Assembly (NCBI GenBank): GCA_947579605.1
Contig: OX388321.1
Span: forward strand, 14,189,614 to 14,253,613
DNA: 64,000 nt
From: Athripsodes cinereus
Lineage: Eukaryota; Arthropoda; Insecta; Trichoptera; Leptoceridae
Reading direction: 5' to 3'
The number at the start of each line of letters is the position of its first letter. The stretch's first letter is position 1. Below the pieces are notes generated by a model. That model did no database searches. It had not been told where the DNA came from and saw nothing but the letters and a program-made list of their open reading frames with translations. A program made the position numbers and the translations under genes. Positions 28,405 through 39,408 of this stretch are shown piece by piece.

Positions 28405-28506
28405 TTGGGATTGTCTTCGGGTTTAAACTTCGGTATTTTTCATAGCCCACGCATTATCAATTGGGCCAGATGGCTGAGTTTCTGCTTCATCATTTGAATC
28501 ACTCAT
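28405..28506 (-). CDS. dbe: KRR1 / dribble N-terminus, cut by the gap, apparent frameshift
   Basis: On the minus strand ATG at 28506-28504 opens MSDSNDEAE, then PIDNAWAMK. After a run of five A (plus-strand T at 28436-28440) the homologous reading continues in another frame as IPKFKPEDNP, until the N gap. I recognise the start of KRR1, a KH-domain small-subunit processome protein needed for 18S rRNA maturation in the nucleolus; from memory, fly dribble has a very similar P-D-NAW-LKIP-F--EDNP start. The rest (KH domain and basic tail) must lie in the gap or beyond. One base too many in a homopolymer at a contig edge suggests a sequencing error rather than a real pseudogene. Confidence 0.75.
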
Positions 28507-28800
28507 TTCTAATGTGAGAAATAAAATTACCGTAAAATAACAACTTCAATAACAAATTGATATTACACCACGATTATACACCGTATTTGACAGATATTCT
28601 TGAAGGATGTTTGACATTTCGATACCAACCGTATGGCAAGCATCGCTGATGTCGTATATTCTATTTCTATGGGAACGACCGGAGAAAATAAGGAATCGTA
28701 TCTAAAAGGCGCATGAGAAATACAAAATTAACGAGCCGATTCGTGGCACAAGAAAGCCACAACATACCGGAAAACGTCATCAGGATAGTACGGGGTGGGG
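28507..28800. promoter_or_regulatory. Upstream region of KRR1, possibly bidirectional
   Basis: Lies between the KRR1 start (leftward) and a putative rightward first exon ending at 28984. No core-promoter motif assigned with confidence. Confidence 0.35.
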
Positions 28801-28984
28801 GATATGTATACTTTATTGGTGGGAGTGGTCAAAGAGAGGGGGCGCCGGTGTATCCGTCATTTGTGTCATTTCGTTTTTGGTCCAGTTGCTTGCGGTCGTT
28901 ACTGTCGTCGATATTAGTGCTCGCTGTTTATTGTTGTTTTTTTGCCCAATTAATCACGCAGTGTTGGAGTAGTTAGTGAAAAAG
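28801..28984 (+). other. Putative non-coding first exon
   Basis: GC-richer stretch ending GTGAAAAAG|GTAAGA, a near-consensus splice donor at 28984/28985. It could pair with the acceptor at 29934. Inference only. Confidence 0.35.
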
Positions 28985-29934
28985 GTAAGATAGTTTGAAA
29001 TAATATTTAAATTGCTGGTAAAAATAGGTGCATTATATTTATAGTGCGAATAATTTTTGAAAGATCTTTAATTGTGATTAATAGTACCTATGTTAAAAAA
29101 TACATAATGTTTTCAATATTTATTAATTATCTATTATTCATACAATAATTTATTTCGTGATTGCCAGTAGGTACATAAAAGAGACGTATTTGGATGGTTT
29201 TACTTTCACACTGTAAATTTGTATTTCCATCGCCACATTGATACATGGTTTGACCTCAAATTTGGCTAATTGTGGACATTGATCATTGTGGAACCGAATA
29301 TTGCTGATAAGATTATTAATTCTCGTGGTATTTAGCATTATATAATAAATAAAATAATAAAAAAACAAATATAATCCATTATTGGCAAACAATCAATGCG
29401 TTTGTGTATTCAATTAATTATTTCTCTTTGTAGATTTTCATTTCTTTTGATTGGTCACGTCTCACGTGACGTGCTTGTTTATTTATTTCTTTTTTAGTGT
29501 CTAGATTCCCTAAAATTTCTGTAGAGATCCATTCAGTATACTTGTTTAATATGCGTCCTCACCAGCTTTCTCTGGATGGTTTACCACCCTTCTGCCCTCT
29601 TGTACAGCTTCCACTACCTGTATTTTATCGGGTCAGGGGCCCAATGTGCCTAGGTTCTTCCTTGTCCATTGCTGTTTCCAGGCTCCCTAGCCACTGTTTA
29701 GAGATTCTTTAAAAACTCATGTTTAAAAAATATGTATCTTCACCAGCTTCTTCTGAGTTGTTTACTGACCTTCTGTCCTCTTCTACAGCTTCCATTACCT
29801 GTATTCTTGATCCTCTCACCCTTTGTAAGCATCTATGTCCATGTGTTGGAATAGATTGATATAATTATTGTGTTATTTATGCATATATGATCATCTGCTG
29901 TATAAGTTTACATAAATGTTTCATATTATTTCAG
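28985..29934 (+). other. Non-coding; two imperfect direct repeats
   Basis: 29556-29630 and 29736-29806 share CACCAGCTT, CTTCTG.CCTCTT.TACAGC and TTACCTGTATT, probably retroelement remnants. Otherwise no gene. Confidence 0.4.
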
Positions 29935-30100
29935 ATTGTTTGAACACTCTTCTACCATGGATCCAACTCTTGTTTGTGATATATTATGCGACAAAACCTT
30001 TAGCAGAAAAGATTCCAAAGTTCGACACATGGAAAAGATGAATGAATTTATAAAGAATTTCAAATCGTTCCTATGCAGTTGACGAGAGTATTGGAAACAG
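29935..30100 (+). pseudogene. Exon-like segment with a degenerate C2H2 zinc finger
   Basis: Acceptor TATTATTTCAG (ends 29934) and donor ACAG|GTACAT (30100/30101) bracket an ATG (29957) that reads DPTLVCDILCDKTFSRKDSK then VRHMEKM, ending at a TGA 41 codons on. It resembles a C2H2 finger, but there is one extra residue between the Cys and the second His is missing, so it is probably a decayed gene copy. An acceptor-like TTTTTCAG also occurs at 30738-30745, but no coding continuation is recognisable. Confidence 0.4.
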
Positions 30101-30887
30101 GTACATATAAAATATAATATATATTATATTACTAATCTATTATTACTACCATTGTACTACTAATACTATCACAGCGCATCCCACCAGTGGGGTAGCCAGC
30201 AGACTAGCTGCATGTAATAAACTAATGTAATTATAAAACTTATCTTGCTTTGTATTTTCTCTTTTTACAAATATTATTACTTCTATCTCATTCATATGTT
30301 TTCAGCGATTCTCTTTTCTGTAACATTTATATTTCATTCTTAACACAACTGATTAATTCATAGGTTATTCTATAAAGAAAATATTATCAATCATATTAAT
30401 TTTCATAACTTGATATAAAGATTTTATATACGGGTGCTAGAGTTTAAATATTGTGTTACCAACTGAAAACTTATCTATTCAAGAAATCTCACGGAATAAT
30501 TCAAGCACAACCTTAGTTAGCAAAGAGCGCCCTTGAGGTGGATTTTTTTCACAAAACGGCGCTTTACAAATCATCCAAATAATAGTAATAATAATACTGA
30601 GAATGAGTGAACGGTTGCTCCAAAATGTATTGACTCTCATAGTTAATTAATATAGTTGATTTATAAAATGTTTTTTGTTATTATTGTTTATTGAATATTG
30701 ATATAGGTATAAACTATTAATCAAATCCACATTATTATTTTTCAGAAATTTTTTGAAACAAAACATATTATTGATGCACACAGTAAATCTTGAGATACAT
30801 CCACCTACTCAAAAACTGACAGAAAAAATAGCACGTCCTGACTGCAGTTTACAATGTCAAAATAAGTGTTTGATTGTTCATCTAACA
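30101..30887. other. Non-coding with SINE-A and LINE scraps
   Basis: 30164-30228 matches the SINE-A 3' part on the minus strand; 30526-30560 matches the CR1/L2-like 3' end (GCGCCCTTGAGGTGG, AACGGCGC). The rest is unassigned. Confidence 0.45.
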
Positions 30888-31339
30888 CAGGGGTCTCCAA
30901 ACTACGGCCCGAGGGCCACATCCGGCCCGCGGACAGATTTTGTCCGGCCCGCGGAGAGCTAGCATACTTGAAAACTCCTTTTAGAGAACATATTTTTTAT
31001 AGCAAATTAAATTTAGTTTACTGAAGTGTTCTAATTTTATGTTGAATAATTATTAATATGACATCTACATTGATATGGTCATGGGCTAACTACTCATAAT
31101 ATTGTTGTAGGCTTATTGCTATTGTTTTTGTGATAAGTTGGATAAAAAAACACAGAATTGTAATGAGTAAAGACATGTATAATATGCAGAAAATTTAACT
31201 TCAATATATAATAACTAACAAATTATTGAAATGAATCCAACAACATTTTATACATTTTAAATGATAATATGGTTTTGGCCCTCGGAACTTACTGGAGTAA
31301 TCAGTATGGCCCTAAGACTGGAAAGTTTGGAGACCCCTG
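30888..31339. mobile_element. hAT-type MITE with 8 bp TSD
   Basis: TIRs CAGGGGTCTCCAAACT (30888-30903) and AGTTTGGAGACCCCTG (31324-31339) are exact inverse copies, flanked by ATCTAACA on both sides (30880-30887, 31340-31347). 452 bp, no transposase. CAG...CTG ends plus 8 bp TSD define hAT. Confidence 0.92.
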
Positions 31340-31347
31340 ATCTAACA

Positions 31348-32055
31348 GATAGTCACATCTACCAAGATCACATACAACAGCTGACATTCAGTTCAATGGA
31401 AGGTATATTCTTCAATCATATTTTATTTGATTTTCAAAATGCAAACAGAGTACAGGGTAAAAAGCTTAAGTAACATTTTTTATTTTCCCACTTATATTTT
31501 ATGTTCACTTGAGAGATCTACGCACTAAAAAAAATATGTAAAATATGAAATGAGAGACGGTAAAATCTAAGTAAAACTCTTACTTACTAACCTCCCCTCC
31601 TTTACCAGTATAGATGTTACAGGAATATTATAAGCTTCTTTAATTTAGTTTTTAAGTCAAATAGAATAAGTATATAATCTATAATTTCATATTTGCATAT
31701 ATGATCTTAATTATTTATATTTTTTCAAAGTTCACAATATAGAAGATGTGAATGGAAAACTACTTGTTAGTTACCTACTCCCTTGTCAGGCTCAGGCATC
31801 ACACTGCGATGCAAATATCTGATAGTACTCACTACTCTATACTACTTCGTATGCCACCGAAATGTTGCTGTAACTTTGTATGTAACTTCTTAATTGTTTA
31901 CCGGGAAATAACTATATGTTTTCAACTTATATTTAATATTTTTTATGGCTTTTTATGTTATATGTTGATAAATAAAATAATGCAAATAAACATCGTGTTT
32001 AAATTTTTATCATCGTGTATCATTTATAAAGTATTTTCCCCTGCCCTGATATACC
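31348..32055. other. Non-coding; no gene seen
   Basis: AT-rich. The open frame that begins at 31752 is kept open by the minisatellite to its right and shows no protein family. Confidence 0.45.
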
Positions 32056-33205
32056 TACTCTTAATTCTCTACCTGCTTTTTTTTGTCTGGGTTTCTTTTT
32101 TGGATTTGGATATCAAAGTAGGCATATATTTCCTTCAGAAACAGGCTATAAGAGGTATGATATTCTCTACTTGCTTTTTTTATAAGGGGGTTTCTCTTTT
32201 GGATTTGGATATCAAAGTAGGCATGTATTTCTTTCAGAAACAGGCTATAAGAGGTCTGATATTCTCTACTTGCTTTTTTATAAAGGGGTTTCTCTTTTGG
32301 ATTTGGATATCAAAGTAGGCATGTATTTCTTTCAGAAACAGGCTATAAGAGGTCTGATATTCTCTACTTGCTTTTTTATAAAGGGGTTTCTCTTTTGGAT
32401 TTGGATATCAAAGTAGGCATGTATTTCTTTCAGAAACAGGCTATAAGAGGTCTGATATTCTCTACTTGCTTTTTTATAAAGGGGTTTCTCTTTTGGATTT
32501 GGATATCAAAGTAGGCATGTATTTCTTTCAGAAACAGGCTATAAGAGGTCTGATATTCTCTACTTGCTTTTTTATAAAGGGGTTTCTCTTTTGGATTTGG
32601 ATATCAAAGTAGGCATATATTTCCTTCAGAAACAGGCTATAAGAGGTCTGATATTCTCTACCTGTTTTTTTATAAGGGGGTTTCTCTTTTGGATTTGGAT
32701 ATCAAAGTAGGCATATATTTCCTTCAGAAACAGGCTATAAGAGGTCTGATATTCTCTACCTGCTTTTTATAAGGGGATTTCTCTTTTGGATTTGGATATC
32801 AAAGTATGCATGTATTTCCTTCAGTCTGATATTCTCTTAATTCTCCACCTGCTTTTTTATAAGGGGATTTCTCTTTTGGATTTGAATATCAAAGTAGGCA
32901 TGTATTTCCTTCAGAAGCAGGCTATAAGAGGTCTGATATTCTCTACCTGCTTTTTTATAAGGTGGTTTCTCTTTTGGATTTGGATATCAAAGTAGGCATG
33001 TATTTCCTTCAGAAACAGGCTATAAAAGGTCTGATTCTCTACCTAATTTTCTTATAAGGCTGGGGCCAACCTTTGGATATCTAAGTAGGTATGGCTTTCC
33101 TTCAGAAGCAGGCTATAAGAGGTCTGATATGCCTACTTTAATTCTCTACCTACTATTTTATAAGGCTGGGGTCAACCTTCTTTTGATATCTAAGTAGGTA
33201 TGTAT
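32056..33205 (+). repeat. Minisatellite, ~12 units of 98-99 bp
   Basis: Units contain TTTGGATTTGGATATCAAAG, TAGGCATGTATTT, CAGAAACAGGCTATAAGAGG and TCTGATATTCTCTAC. Central units (about 32190-32600) are almost identical; the right-hand ones (33060-33200) are diverged and shade into a LINE fragment. A period near 99 keeps long open frames by chance, so no gene is called. Confidence 0.9.
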
Positions 33206-33830
33206 GTCCTTTGGGAAGTCTGTTTGCGAGGGATGGAAGATACAATAAGGACATCGAATGAAGAAAAGTCGCCACGCCGATGCTAGATTGAATGGTACAC
33301 TTCGATCCATTGTTAGCAATAGCAATGTGTCGAACATGGCAAAAATGCTGCTGCACAATACCATTCTGGTACCGACATTTATGCATGCAAGAGAAACTTG
33401 GACTTGGTTAAAGAAGGATGAAGGTGGAATAAATGCTGAGGAGATGTGTTCACTGAGAAAAATGGTAAGTAAAACGTTGCGAGATAGAGTGAAAAATAAG
33501 AATATCAGGAGAATGAGAGGAGTGCTGTGGACAGAATGCGTATAAACAAGTTACGATGGTTTTTAAACATGTTGAGCGAATGCAGGATGACGAAGAGGAT
33601 ATATTTATCTGAAAGAGGGGGTGTGAGGAAAAGCAGACGGCCTAGAACCACATGGCTTGATCACGTAGATCAAATTCTTAAGGACGGCCTCGTGTTGAGT
33701 AAGAGAAATCGGCGTGTATGTATGAGAATCTGGATGAGAGTAAAGGAAGTATGTAAGGATAGATCTATAGGGCGTTCCGTTCTCTCTGCTTACCCCACCT
33801 GGGACGTTGCACTGGTCAAGAGTTAGTGGA
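33206..33830 (+). mobile_element. LINE fragment (RT C-terminal part)
   Basis: Same order as the intact C-terminal region at 38472-39396 (LF.RDG...; FMHARETWTWLKKDEGGIN; RTTWLDHVDQILKDG; CKDRSIGRSVLSAYPTW), with frameshifts. Non-functional. Confidence 0.8.
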
Positions 33831-33834
33831 AGGG

Positions 33835-34190
33835 ACCAATATAAACTGTGCCTTATAGTCTACAAAGTTTTGAACAAAATGGCACCTCAGTCACTTTCTT
33901 AGCTCTGTGTTCTCAAAACACCTGCAAGTAGACCTCTACGCTCAGCCAAGACATCCACTAAGCACTAACATGCTGGACGAAAACAACAGAGCAAACGAGT
34001 CCTGCTTCCATAATAGGGCTTTTGGCGTTGCAGGACCCGTCATTTGGAACCGACTCCCCGAGGACCTCCGTAAAAACCAGCCGATAACAACGTTCTGGAG
34101 CAAGTTGAAGACATCGCTCTTCCAACATAGTTTCCCGCGCCCTTGAGATGGATGCTCCATAAACGACGCCGAATAAATAATCCAACATAA
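33835..34190 (+). mobile_element. CR1/L2-like LINE 3' end
   Basis: Open stretch with NRAFGVAGPVIWNRLPEDLR then KNQPITTFWSKLKTSLF, the characteristic C-terminal block of CR1/L2/Jockey-type ORF2, followed by CGCGCCCTTGAGATGGATGC and CGACGCCGAATAAAT. Other copies: 41325-41525, 45882-46160 (minus), with fragments at 34800-34845 and 36335-36405. Confidence 0.8.
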
Positions 34191-34662
34191 CGATACCTCC
34201 TACGTAAACTATCGTATGTTGAAAACTACAATTCTCAGTAGAGCTGTTTAAAGTTAGTAAAGTTAGTAATAGCTGCTATACTTACATTTACTGTTGGATA
34301 TTCTTCAAACTACGTATTATTATTATTATAATATTATGTTATTTTAATTTGCAATAATCATTTTAAAGATTTTTTCCATAGATTTTATGGAAATACTCTT
34401 ACGATTGTTTTCTGCGTGAAAATACTAGCGACAATTGTCGTAAGTGTAACATACGATATTAGATGAATGGAGAAAACATAGTTATACTCGTAATCATATG
34501 ACTATAATATTTCAAGTGATGACATAGTATAAGAACCAACCAAATTTATTGTAAAAGTCTTTGAATGGATCCAAGAAACATTTCAACAGAAACATATATG
34601 AATAGAGAGGTATTTTTTTTAAAGAAGAATTATACATAATGTAACACATATAGACGAGTTAG

Positions 34663-34791
34663 TACCCATAATACAAGATTCATCTTAGTTTGGGACTACA
34701 GTATCTCGATCTGTGTGAATTGTCTATTTATAAAAGAAAATCACACAGATCGACCTAGTCCCAAACTAAGATTAATCTTGTATTATGGGTA
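34663..34791. repeat. ~51 bp imperfect palindrome
   Basis: 34663-34717 and 34741-34791 are inverse copies (TACCCATAATACAAGATT ... CGATCTGTGTGA) with one 4 nt indel and few mismatches, 23 nt spacer. 34192-34662 holds nothing identified. Confidence 0.85.
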
Positions 34792-34845
34792 TTGGGTACA
34801 TATCCGTGCCCTTGAGATGGATGCTCCATCAAACGGCGCCGAATC

Positions 34846-35539
34846 ACACATAGGTATATATGTATTACAGGAAAATTGTGAAAACTTATCTATCTATAGG
34901 TAGTACTATCCTAAGTACTATCAAGACAAATCCCATTAAAAGAGTTAACAAAATATAAACTGCGTGTAATAAACGTACAAATTGCCTTCTCCGTGTCAGT
35001 TAAAGACCTTATAAATAACTCATTAATAATGTAGGTAGTATAAAATACTATATGCTGGCATGTATTGGTTTTAGGATACTTGTTGAATTCGTTGTTTATA
35101 ATATATTATACAGGTCGTCCTCCCCGCGCCATAAAAGTAGTATTATGAGAACCATTCCTTTTCGTCAAATCGGGTGTAAGTATTATAAATTATAAGCAAC
35201 AATAATTACTCCCACTAAATATTTCAATAATAATTAAAAAAAAGAAAAAGCTCAAAAGGCTGCCGCTTCAGTTTTACTAGGTATGTAGAATAATTAGAAC
35301 TATGTAGAAATTACGTAGAATATTATATTCTTAAGTTCACAAATAATAATTTACGAAAATAGCAATGCACTCTTCTTCCTTTTTTTCAAAACACTGAAAT
35401 GACCATTATTTTTGAATAGGTAATAGTTTTGCAATGGCTTTATAACATTTTTGTGAACATTTTTTTAGTAATCTCTAAATTGTGCAACCACAAAAAGAGC
35501 TATTTTGAAAACCATAATGAATAAAAGTAATCCTTTGCT
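34846..35539. other. Non-coding; nothing identified
   Basis: AT-rich sequence. 35391-35540 shares a stretch with 41700-41830 (both contain GATCTCTAAATTG.G.AACCAC or similar), so it is probably an old dispersed repeat. Confidence 0.4.
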
Positions 35540-35760
35540 GTAATAAAAGGGTGTGAGGAAGTGCGGGCGTCCGAGAACCACGTGGTTTGAACACGTGGAT
35601 CAAATTCTCAAGGACGGCCATGTTTTGAGTAAGAGGAATCGACGTGCGTTTATGAGAATGTAGAAGAAGCGAAAATAGTATGTAAGGATAGATCTTGGAT
35701 AGATCTTTATGGCGTTCCGTTCTCTCTGCCTACCTCACTTGGGTCCGTTTAATTCTACGT
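35540..35760 (+). mobile_element. LINE 3' fragment
   Basis: GTGTGAGGAAGTGCGGGCGT ... GGATCAAATTCTCAAGGACG ... GTTCCGTTCTCTCTGCCTAC: the end of the LINE family, broken by indels. Confidence 0.75.
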
Positions 35761-36334
35761 AGGTACCACAATTCATAACTGATATCAATTGTACAATTTA
35801 TTGTTATTTGTTAATATTCCTAATTAGTTGTATAATATGCTCAAAAATTTGTATATTAGGCTTAATTCACAAGTATCAACACAATATTTTAGGATGCGTT
35901 TTTGAAGGGAATCTATTCCACAAAACGGCATACAGCAGGTATTTTAAATTGTGTGTTCATTATTATTATTATCTCATATCTCATTTATTAAACAAAACAA
36001 TATTTGATTCTACATTTTGAACACAATATAATATAATATTATTATTATTATTATTATTATGAGACCTGCACTATCCCGAAATGACCCTGAGACGTTCGTA
36101 TATCACATATAGTTGCATAGGTATATATTTGAATCAGTGTAAAAAGGAATTACTAAGAAATTAGTGCAACTAGCCAGTTTGCGCGCTTCACTCGGCGCTC
36201 TGTTATTAATTGAGTTTAAAGTTTCTCATTAAAAATTACAGATCTCAATATTATAAAATATATTATCTTTATTTTCTTAAGAGTTATCACAATTAATGTT
36301 AATTTAGTATTCACAGGCATAATTTATAATGATT
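35761..36334. other. Non-coding with (ATT)n
   Basis: A simple (ATT)n/(TAA)n tract at about 36025-36060; no gene seen. Confidence 0.45.
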
Positions 36335-36405
36335 TATTTAGCGCCGTTTAATGGAGCATTCATCTCAAGGGCGCGGGAAACTATGTTGGGAGAGCGATTT
36401 GTAGT
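36335..36405 (-). mobile_element. CR1/L2-like 3' end fragment
   Basis: GCGCCGTTTAATGGAGCATT and CATCTCAAGGGCGCGGGAAA match, inverted, the 3' end at 34130-34185. Confidence 0.65.
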
Positions 36406-36774
36406 GAAGTATTATGCAATTTTACCCAATAACTAGTGAAACAATTGAAATTACTGATTGATGTATAGGTATTATTGCAAAATAGTGCTAACACAATAAA
36501 CTGAATTATATTATAATGTTATGTTAATCGTCGTTTAATTATGGAATCGACAAACAAACAGACCTTATTAGTTATTCGCACAAGAGAAACATGTGGTTCA
36601 TATTAAAGTTATAATATAACACATGGGGAAGACGAAGGAATTTTGAAACGATTCTTATCCTTGACATTAACTGAAAAAAAAACATTTTCAAGACATCCTT
36701 CGAAGAAGAGATGTAATTTATGGACTATCTATGTATTAGTGTGTTCCTTCATAAATAATATTTTTTATATCCCT

Positions 36775-37165
36775 TTCAAATGAAACTGAGAAGAATGGTC
36801 GGTAAAACATTGCGGGACAGAGTGAAGAATGAGGATAGTAGGAAAATGAGTTGATTTGGGTATGAGTGTTGCTGATAGAATGCATATAAATAAGCTACGA
36901 TGGTTTGGACATGTAGAGCGAATGGACGATGAAAGGATGACGAAGAGGGAGTATTTATCTGAAAGAGGAGGTGTGAGAAAACGCGGACGATCACGTGGAT
37001 CAAATTCTCAAGGATGGTCGTGTGTTAAGTAAGAGAAATTGGCATGCACGTATGAGAAACGTAATGAATGTAAAGGAAGCGAAAGAATTATGTAAGGATA
37101 GATCAACATGGCGTTCCGTTCTCTCTGCCTACCCCACCTTGGACATGGCTTGAGGGTATAGTATA
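36775..37165 (+). mobile_element. LINE 3' fragment
   Basis: Reads MVGKTLRDRVKN-like, RMDDERMTKREYLSERGG-like and ARELCKDRSTWRSVLSAYPT-like segments in shifting frames, then a GGGTATAGTATAGTAGTAGT tail. Confidence 0.75.
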
Positions 37166-37305
37166 GTAGTAGTATTGATTTCAAGTGAATTTAGATAAAT
37201 AAAATTATCTACCCCATATTAGATAAGGTAGGTACGTAGCATAAATTGTACATAGGTACCTGCCTACTTAAGTAATGGTTAGGTAGTACTGTAGTTACTT
37301 AACAC

Positions 37306-37690
37306 ATGAATACATACCTACTTGAATACATACCAGAGAGAGTAGAGTTCAAGCTGTGCCTCACGGTCCACAAAGCCTTGAACGGCACAGCACCTCTATG
37401 CCTCGCTGAGCTATGTCCCCTCGACGAAACTCTGAGGCGACCACTGCGATCAGCTTCCACCGCTGTAAACAAACTTGTGGAGCCCAACAGGGCAAACACT
37501 TCCAAATTCGCAGAGAGGAGCTTTAGCGTTGCGGGGCCAACTGCCTGGAACCGATTACCAGCGGATTTAAGAAAGAACCAACCCACTGCAACGTTCAGGA
37601 GTAAGCTGAAAACACTGCTTTTCAAGAAAAGTCATGGCGCCCTTGAGATGGTCACGGATCATTAAACGGCGCCAAATATAAATTGTCTTT
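37306..37690 (+). mobile_element. Second CR1/L2-like LINE subfamily, 3' end
   Basis: An open 119-codon frame with FKLCLTVHKALNGTAPLCLA, RSFSVAGPTAWNRLPADLRK and FRSKLKTLLF, clearly the C-terminal block of a CR1/L2-type ORF2, then GGCGCCAAATATAAATTGTC and (TTA)n. GC-richer than its surroundings and better preserved than the 33835 subfamily. 5'-truncated. Confidence 0.85.
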
Positions 37691-38459
37691 ATTATTATTA
37701 TTATTATTATTACTTATATATCCAAATGTTGGCCCCAGCCATAGAATTAAAAGTAAGTAGAGAAATAAGAAGGGAATACATAAAATTGTATGAAATTATT
37801 TTTAATTTGTATTTATTCACTTGTTGAACAAGAATTGAAAAATAACAATTTGACAGACGAATATGGTAAAATACAGTTTGAAGCTGCACCCACATAAATC
37901 GATGAAAAAAATATCATAATTTAAATAAAACTTGATGTATAGGCAGTGACGTAACTATATCATCTGAAGCCCGTGGCAAATTCATTGGGTGGGCCCCGAA
38001 AGTAAAAATAAATCGTAGTTACCTAACAGTTTATCTAATATTGTGTGTATTTTACTTAAATTTCTAATAAATTTTTATTGCCAAAAGCATAGATAGTATT
38101 CAGTGGCGAAGCCTGCATTAGACGGCCCTGTATCAAAATTTGTACATTCTACACGTGTACATAATACATAACACATAATACAATAATTTTCTTTTGTTGT
38201 TTTTTAATATTTTGTATATTTTTTGTAAGTAAATTTGTTTTTTACTAGTTTTATGTCAATGTGTCGTGGTTAGATGGAAGAAATCACTTAATAGTGATAA
38301 TCTCGCCACTGCACATCGTCCTAGTTTTTTAAATTTTATATTATTTTGTTAACACTGTTATGTAATGATGATGTAGGTATAAAAAAAAAATAATACAAAT
38401 ATTACAAAAATGATATACAAATTTGAAATACTTCAAAAACTCTTCGGTTTTCTTAGAGA
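37691..38459. other. Non-coding; start of the TCGGTA-type repeat
   Basis: Nothing identified until about 38414, where a copy of the 3000-3125 repeat begins (AAATACTTCAAAAACTC, TTCGGTTTTCTTAGAGAA). Confidence 0.4.
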
Positions 38460-38471
38460 ATATTTACTCGA

Positions 38472-39396
38472 TTGTATTCGTCCATTGAAAGAAATGAATG
38501 TAGGTGTTGATATGAATGGGATGAATGTAAGAGCGTTAATGTTTGCCGATGATTTGGCATTGATGGCTGAAAGTGAAAGTGATCTACAGCGAATGATGAC
38601 GTGTGTATATGAAAATTGTGCGATTAATGGATTGAGAATGAATGCAAAAAAGACAAAAATTATGGTGTTTGAAAGAGGAAGTGAGAGAACAGTATGCCAG
38701 GTGATGATTGACAACGAAGTGTTAGAGCAAGTTGACGAATGTGTGTACTTAGGTAGTTTGTTCACGAGAGATGGGAAGTGTGAAAGCGATATTGAAAGGA
38801 GAAAAGTTGCTGGCAATAAGGTAAATGGTGCAATCCGGCCAATAATTGCAAATAGAAACATATCCACCACAGCTAAAAGGTTGGTGCACTCTGCTATCTT
38901 AGTGCCAACACTTATGTATGCAAATGAGACGTGGACATGGTTAAAGAAGGATGAAAGTGGCATAAATGCAGTGGAAATGAGATCGTTGAGAAGGATGTGT
39001 GGTAAAAGTCTGAGAGATCGTGTGCGTAACATTGATATACGAAAGGGATGTGGAATGAAAGTTGGTGTAATAACAAGGATGAATGTAAATAAGTTAAGAT
39101 GGTTTGGGCACGTGGAAAGAATGAATGAGGACAGAATGACTAAGAAGATATATTTGTCTGAGAGGAATGGTGCTCGGAGACGTGGACGTCCGAGGATTAA
39201 ATGGCAAGATCATTTAAATCAAATCCTACAGGACGGTCACGTGTTGAGCACATTGAACAGGAGAGCATGCATGAGGAATTGTATGACAGTGACGGAAGCG
39301 AAAGATGTATGCAAAGATAGAAGGAAGTGGCGCTCGATCCTTTCTGCCTACCCCGCGAGGGAAGCGGCGTGATGGTATGTATGTATGTATGTATGT
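38472..39396 (+). mobile_element. 5'-truncated LINE insertion with 12 bp TSD
   Basis: ATATTTACTCGA flanks both ends (38460-38471 and 39397-39408). The body is an uninterrupted ORF2 C-terminus to 39372 with the RT motif FADD (codons 38542-38553), VYLGSLFTRDG, ETWTWLKKDESGIN, LRWFGHVERMNEDRMTKKIY, CKDRRKWRSILSAYP, then GCGTGATGGTATG and (GTAT)n. The continuous frame and clean TSD mean a recent insertion. It split a TCGGTA-type repeat. The clade is not assigned with certainty; the simple-repeat tail would suit RTE-like elements. Confidence 0.88.
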
Positions 39397-39408
39397 ATAT
39401 TTACTCGA

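Noticed and set aside
28070..28450. Open frame spanning the N gap
   Set aside because: Frame continuity through N is an artefact; only the right side shows a real gene (KRR1), in other frames.
31752..32318. 188-codon open frame as a membrane-like protein
   Set aside because: It runs into the 99 bp minisatellite and its right half is the translated repeat; no family features.
33907..34146. Short host gene with a VAGPVIWNRLPEDL motif
   Set aside because: This is the standard C-terminal block of a CR1/L2-type LINE and occurs in several truncated copies in the window.
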